DNA of 9,821 nt. Source: DATGMB01 sp035293845 (GTDB taxonomy: Bacteria; Acidobacteriota; Terriglobia; Bryobacterales; Bryobacteraceae). Shown here one piece after another: positions 7,756 through 9,821 of this stretch (within the stretch, counting starts at the first letter, position 1; each line of letters starts with the position of its first letter). A program made the translations under genes and the position numbers. The DNA lies in assembly GCA_035293845.1 (NCBI GenBank), contig DATGMB010000048.1, positions 1 to 9,821 of the forward strand. Reading direction: 5' to 3'. Under the pieces are notes generated by a model. The model was not told the DNA's origin, searched no databases, and saw only the letters and a list, made by a program, of their open reading frames with translations.

Positions 7756-7871
7756 ATGCTTTCACTCCTGAGCGCAGATCTGAACCGCAATGAAAGCGAA
7801 TCATGATAACACGCCGATCCGTTCGGTCCCTGACATTGCGGTGGCGGCGCCGGATGTCGAACAATTGAAGC
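7756..7871. promoter_or_regulatory. Divergent intergenic region between the kinase and deacetylase genes
   Basis: This 116-base gap must carry the start signals for both genes. On the minus strand it holds the kinase ribosome site AGGAG (7765-7769) and a possible extended -10. On the plus strand CTGACA at 7830-7835 resembles a -35 box, but no good -10 lies at the right distance. An 8-bp palindrome ATCATGAT sits at 7800-7807. No gene is seen. Confidence 0.5.
7803..7811 (-). promoter_or_regulatory. Possible extended -10 promoter element for the kinase gene
   Basis: Read on the minus strand this is TGTTATCAT, that is TGn followed by TATCAT (five of six matches to TATAAT). No -35 box is found at 17-18 bases, which is tolerable for an extended -10 promoter. 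It would give a leader of about 40 bases before the kinase ATG. This is a single motif match and therefore tentative. Confidence 0.3.
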
Positions 7872-9821
7872 ATGCACCGCTTCCGATGGGTGGCCCTTCT
7901 TGCCTTGCCGCTCCTGTTCACGCTTCGCGCACAGCGCCAGCCGGCGGTCGATCCCATCCCGATTGCCGTCGACCGCGGCGCGGCCGGCCTCACCCGCTGG
8001 CTGCATGCTATCGGCACCCGCGCCAGCATCCTCATGGTCACGGCGCACCCGGACGATGAGGACGGCGGGATGCTTGCCTATGAAACCCGCGGTCTCGGTG
8101 CGCGCGGCGCGCTGATGAGCCTCACCCGCGGCGAAGGCGGGCAGAACGCGATGTCGGCCGACCTTTACGATGCCCTCGGCCTCGTCCGCACGCAGGAACT
8201 CCTGGCCGCCGGCCGCTACTACGGCGTCGATCAATACTGGGGCACCGTAGCCGACTTCGGTTTCTCCAAGACGCGCGAGGAGGCGCTGGATAAATGGGGT
8301 CACGACCGCGTCCTCTCCGATGTCGTCCGCGTCATCCGGATGACCCGGCCGCTGGTGGTGGCGTCCGTGTTTATCGGGGCTGCGACCGACGGGCATGGCC
8401 AGCATCAGGTCTCGGGCCAAATGGCGCAGGAAGCTTTCCTCGCCGCCGCCGACCCCGCGCAGTTCCCGGAGCAGATCCGCGAAGGTCTGCGCCCGTGGCG
8501 GGCGCTCAAAGTCTACGGCCACGTCCCGTTCTTCAACCCGACCCCGCAGGGCATCTACGATTACGCAATCGACAAGTTCGTGCCCGTGCGATTCTTCGAC
8601 TACATCACCCGCCAGTGGTCGAACGCCAAGCCGGCGGCGAACGTCGAGATTCCGGAGGGAACGTACGCGCCGGCGCCCGGACTCACATATCTGCAGATCG
8701 GCCGCGAGGGTCTCGGCCAGCAGCGCAGCCAGAACCACGGTGTGACGATACCGCCGCCCGTGCCGCTCGCCAGCGCTTATCATCGCTACGCTTCGCTGGC
8801 GCCAGCAGGCGAGCATGAGCAGAGCTTCTTCGATGGCATCGATATCTCGGTGCAGGGCATTGGGTCGCTCGCCTCGCCCGAGCCCGCGTACCTGAAATCC
8901 GGTCTCGCCGAGCTCGCGGGTATCGCCGCCGATGCCGCCCGGCAGTTCCAGCCGGACCGGCCGCAGGAGATCGCCCCGCTGCTGGCGCGTGGGCTTGCCG
9001 CGACGCGACGGCTGCTCGCGCGCGCGGAGCGCGATCGCTTGGACGATGTCGCTTTCGAGCTGCGCGTCAAGGAAGATCAGTACGAGCATGCGCTGGAGCT
9101 GGCGCTCGGGCTCTCGATCCAGGCGGCCGTCGCGCCCGGTCTCGAATCGCGCGGGCAGTTCGCCCAGCCGCTCCCCACCTTCACTACCGCGATCCCCGGC
9201 CAGTCCTTCGCCGTGGATCTCGACCTCATCAACGGCGGCCAGGAGGAAGTCGCCGTGAATTCCGTGAACGTGCGCGCCACCGATGGCAAGCCGTGGACCG
9301 TCAAGCCCGAAGCCAAACCGGCGAAGCTCGCGGCAGGCGCCGATGCGCTGCTGAAATTCGCCGTAACCGTTCCGCAGGATGCGGCGCTCACACGCCCGTA
9401 TTTCACCCGCGCGAACGAGGAACAGGCGGTCTACACGCTCAGCGATCCGCGATACCGCAATCTCTCGCTCGCGCCGGATCCGCTGGTGGCGGAAGCGGAG
9501 CTGAGCTACCGCGGCGTTCCGCTGCACCTGTCTGAAGTGGTCCAGAGCAATGAGCGGATCAACGCGCTGGGCGTCGTGCCCGAACCCCTGATCGTCGCTC
9601 CGGCGATTTCCGTGACGGTCTCGCCCGCGGCCGGCGCCGTGCCGCTCGGCACGAAATCCTTCGCCTTCTCCTGCACGGTGCACAGCAACGTGAAAGGCCC
9701 GGCACAGGGCACGCTGCGGCTCAAGCTGCCCACGGGCTGGCGCTCGCTGCCCGAATCCGCACCGTTTTCGATGGAGCGCGATGGCGAAGACCGCACCGTC
9801 ACGTTCTTCGTCGAGCCCGGC
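7872..9821 (+). CDS. Secreted PIG-L/LmbE-family deacetylase with C-terminal beta-sandwich region, 3' end cut by window
   Basis: Probably a zinc-dependent N-deacetylase acting on an amino-sugar conjugate outside the cytoplasm. The frame runs open from the ATG at 7872 to the window edge, 650 codons with no stop reached. A signal peptide is visible (hydrophobic core residues about 6-18, likely cleavage near LRA at 20). The metal-binding motif AHPDDE is at 58-63 (His59, Asp61, Asp62, Glu63), followed by the typical SLTRGEGGQN block at 83-92. A later GHGQH at 174-178 (His175 and His178) fits the third metal ligand. Residues beyond about 340 are not part of the catalytic fold. Stretches near 435-500 and 590-650 look like NEW3/Ig-like beta-sandwich modules, as found in other long secreted members. 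An in-frame TGA at 7866-7868 makes 7872 the first ATG; the ribosome site is weak. The substrate cannot be deduced. The kinase gene is divergent to it, which allows but does not prove co-regulation. Confidence 0.92.
   Translation, partial: MHRFRWVALLALPLLFTLRAQRQPAVDPIPIAVDRGAAGLTRWLHAIGTRASILMVTAHPDDEDGGMLAYETRGLGARGALMSLTRGEGGQNAMSADLYDALGLVRTQELLAAGRYYGVDQYWGTVADFGFSKTREEALDKWGHDRVLSDVVRVIRMTRPLVVASVFIGAATDGHGQHQVSGQMAQEAFLAAADPAQFPEQIREGLRPWRALKVYGHVPFFNPTPQGIYDYAIDKFVPVRFFDYITRQWSNAKPAANVEIPEGTYAPAPGLTYLQIGREGLGQQRSQNHGVTIPPPVPLASAYHRYASLAPAGEHEQSFFDGIDISVQGIGSLASPEPAYLKSGLAELAGIAADAARQFQPDRPQEIAPLLARGLAATRRLLARAERDRLDDVAFELRVKEDQYEHALELALGLSIQAAVAPGLESRGQFAQPLPTFTTAIPGQSFAVDLDLINGGQEEVAVNSVNVRATDGKPWTVKPEAKPAKLAAGADALLKFAVTVPQDAALTRPYFTRANEEQAVYTLSDPRYRNLSLAPDPLVAEAELSYRGVPLHLSEVVQSNERINALGVVPEPLIVAPAISVTVSPAAGAVPLGTKSFAFSCTVHSNVKGPAQGTLRLKLPTGWRSLPESAPFSMERDGEDRTVTFFVEPG

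Noticed and set aside
7830..7865. Plus-strand promoter for the deacetylase gene (CTGACA with a downstream AACAAT)
   Set aside because: The spacing between the two boxes is about 24-25 bases, outside the usual 16-19 range.
7581..9683. A 700-codon open frame on the minus strand opposite the deacetylase gene
   Set aside because: Its translation is rich in Arg, Gly and Ala with no recognisable motif. It covers the kinase start and the divergent intergenic region. The plus strand encodes clear PIG-L motifs over the same bases, so this is a GC-rich antisense shadow.

Overview
The window is GC-rich bacterial chromosome, about two-thirds G+C by eye, and densely coding. The best taxonomic clue is the C-terminal domain of the gene at 4284-6086. 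It matches my knowledge of the 'Solibacter uncharacterized C-terminal domain' (TIGR03437), fused to a TIGR03118-type beta-propeller. That points to Acidobacteriota, most likely a Solibacter/Bryobacter-like member of the Bryobacterales. No RNA gene, CRISPR array, insertion sequence or phage gene was seen.

There are five genes. On the minus strand, a small exported protein that looks like an outer-membrane barrel (3190-4074) is followed six bases later by a very large patatin-type lipid acyl hydrolase (3183 down to base 1, 3' end outside the window). The two genes share one reading frame and are divided by a single TGA plus two codons. A 209-base divergent intergenic region (4075-4283) separates them from the plus-strand exported propeller protein (4284-6086). 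That gene converges with only one base between stop codons on a minus-strand membrane sensor histidine kinase (6088-7755; DUF4118, GAF-like, HisKA and HATPase_c). After a 116-base divergent intergenic region, a secreted PIG-L/LmbE-type deacetylase (7872 to the right edge, 3' end outside) begins on the plus strand.

The barrel and patatin genes are almost certainly co-transcribed and may form an envelope lipid-hydrolysing pair. The kinase has no response regulator inside the window, so its partner is unknown. The propeller protein and the deacetylase are both predicted to be exported. Their placement around the kinase gives no proof of shared function.

No recognised defence, secretion or biosynthetic cluster is complete in this window. 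The observation most worth follow-up is the in-frame barrel/patatin junction, with its possible ancestral or read-through fusion.
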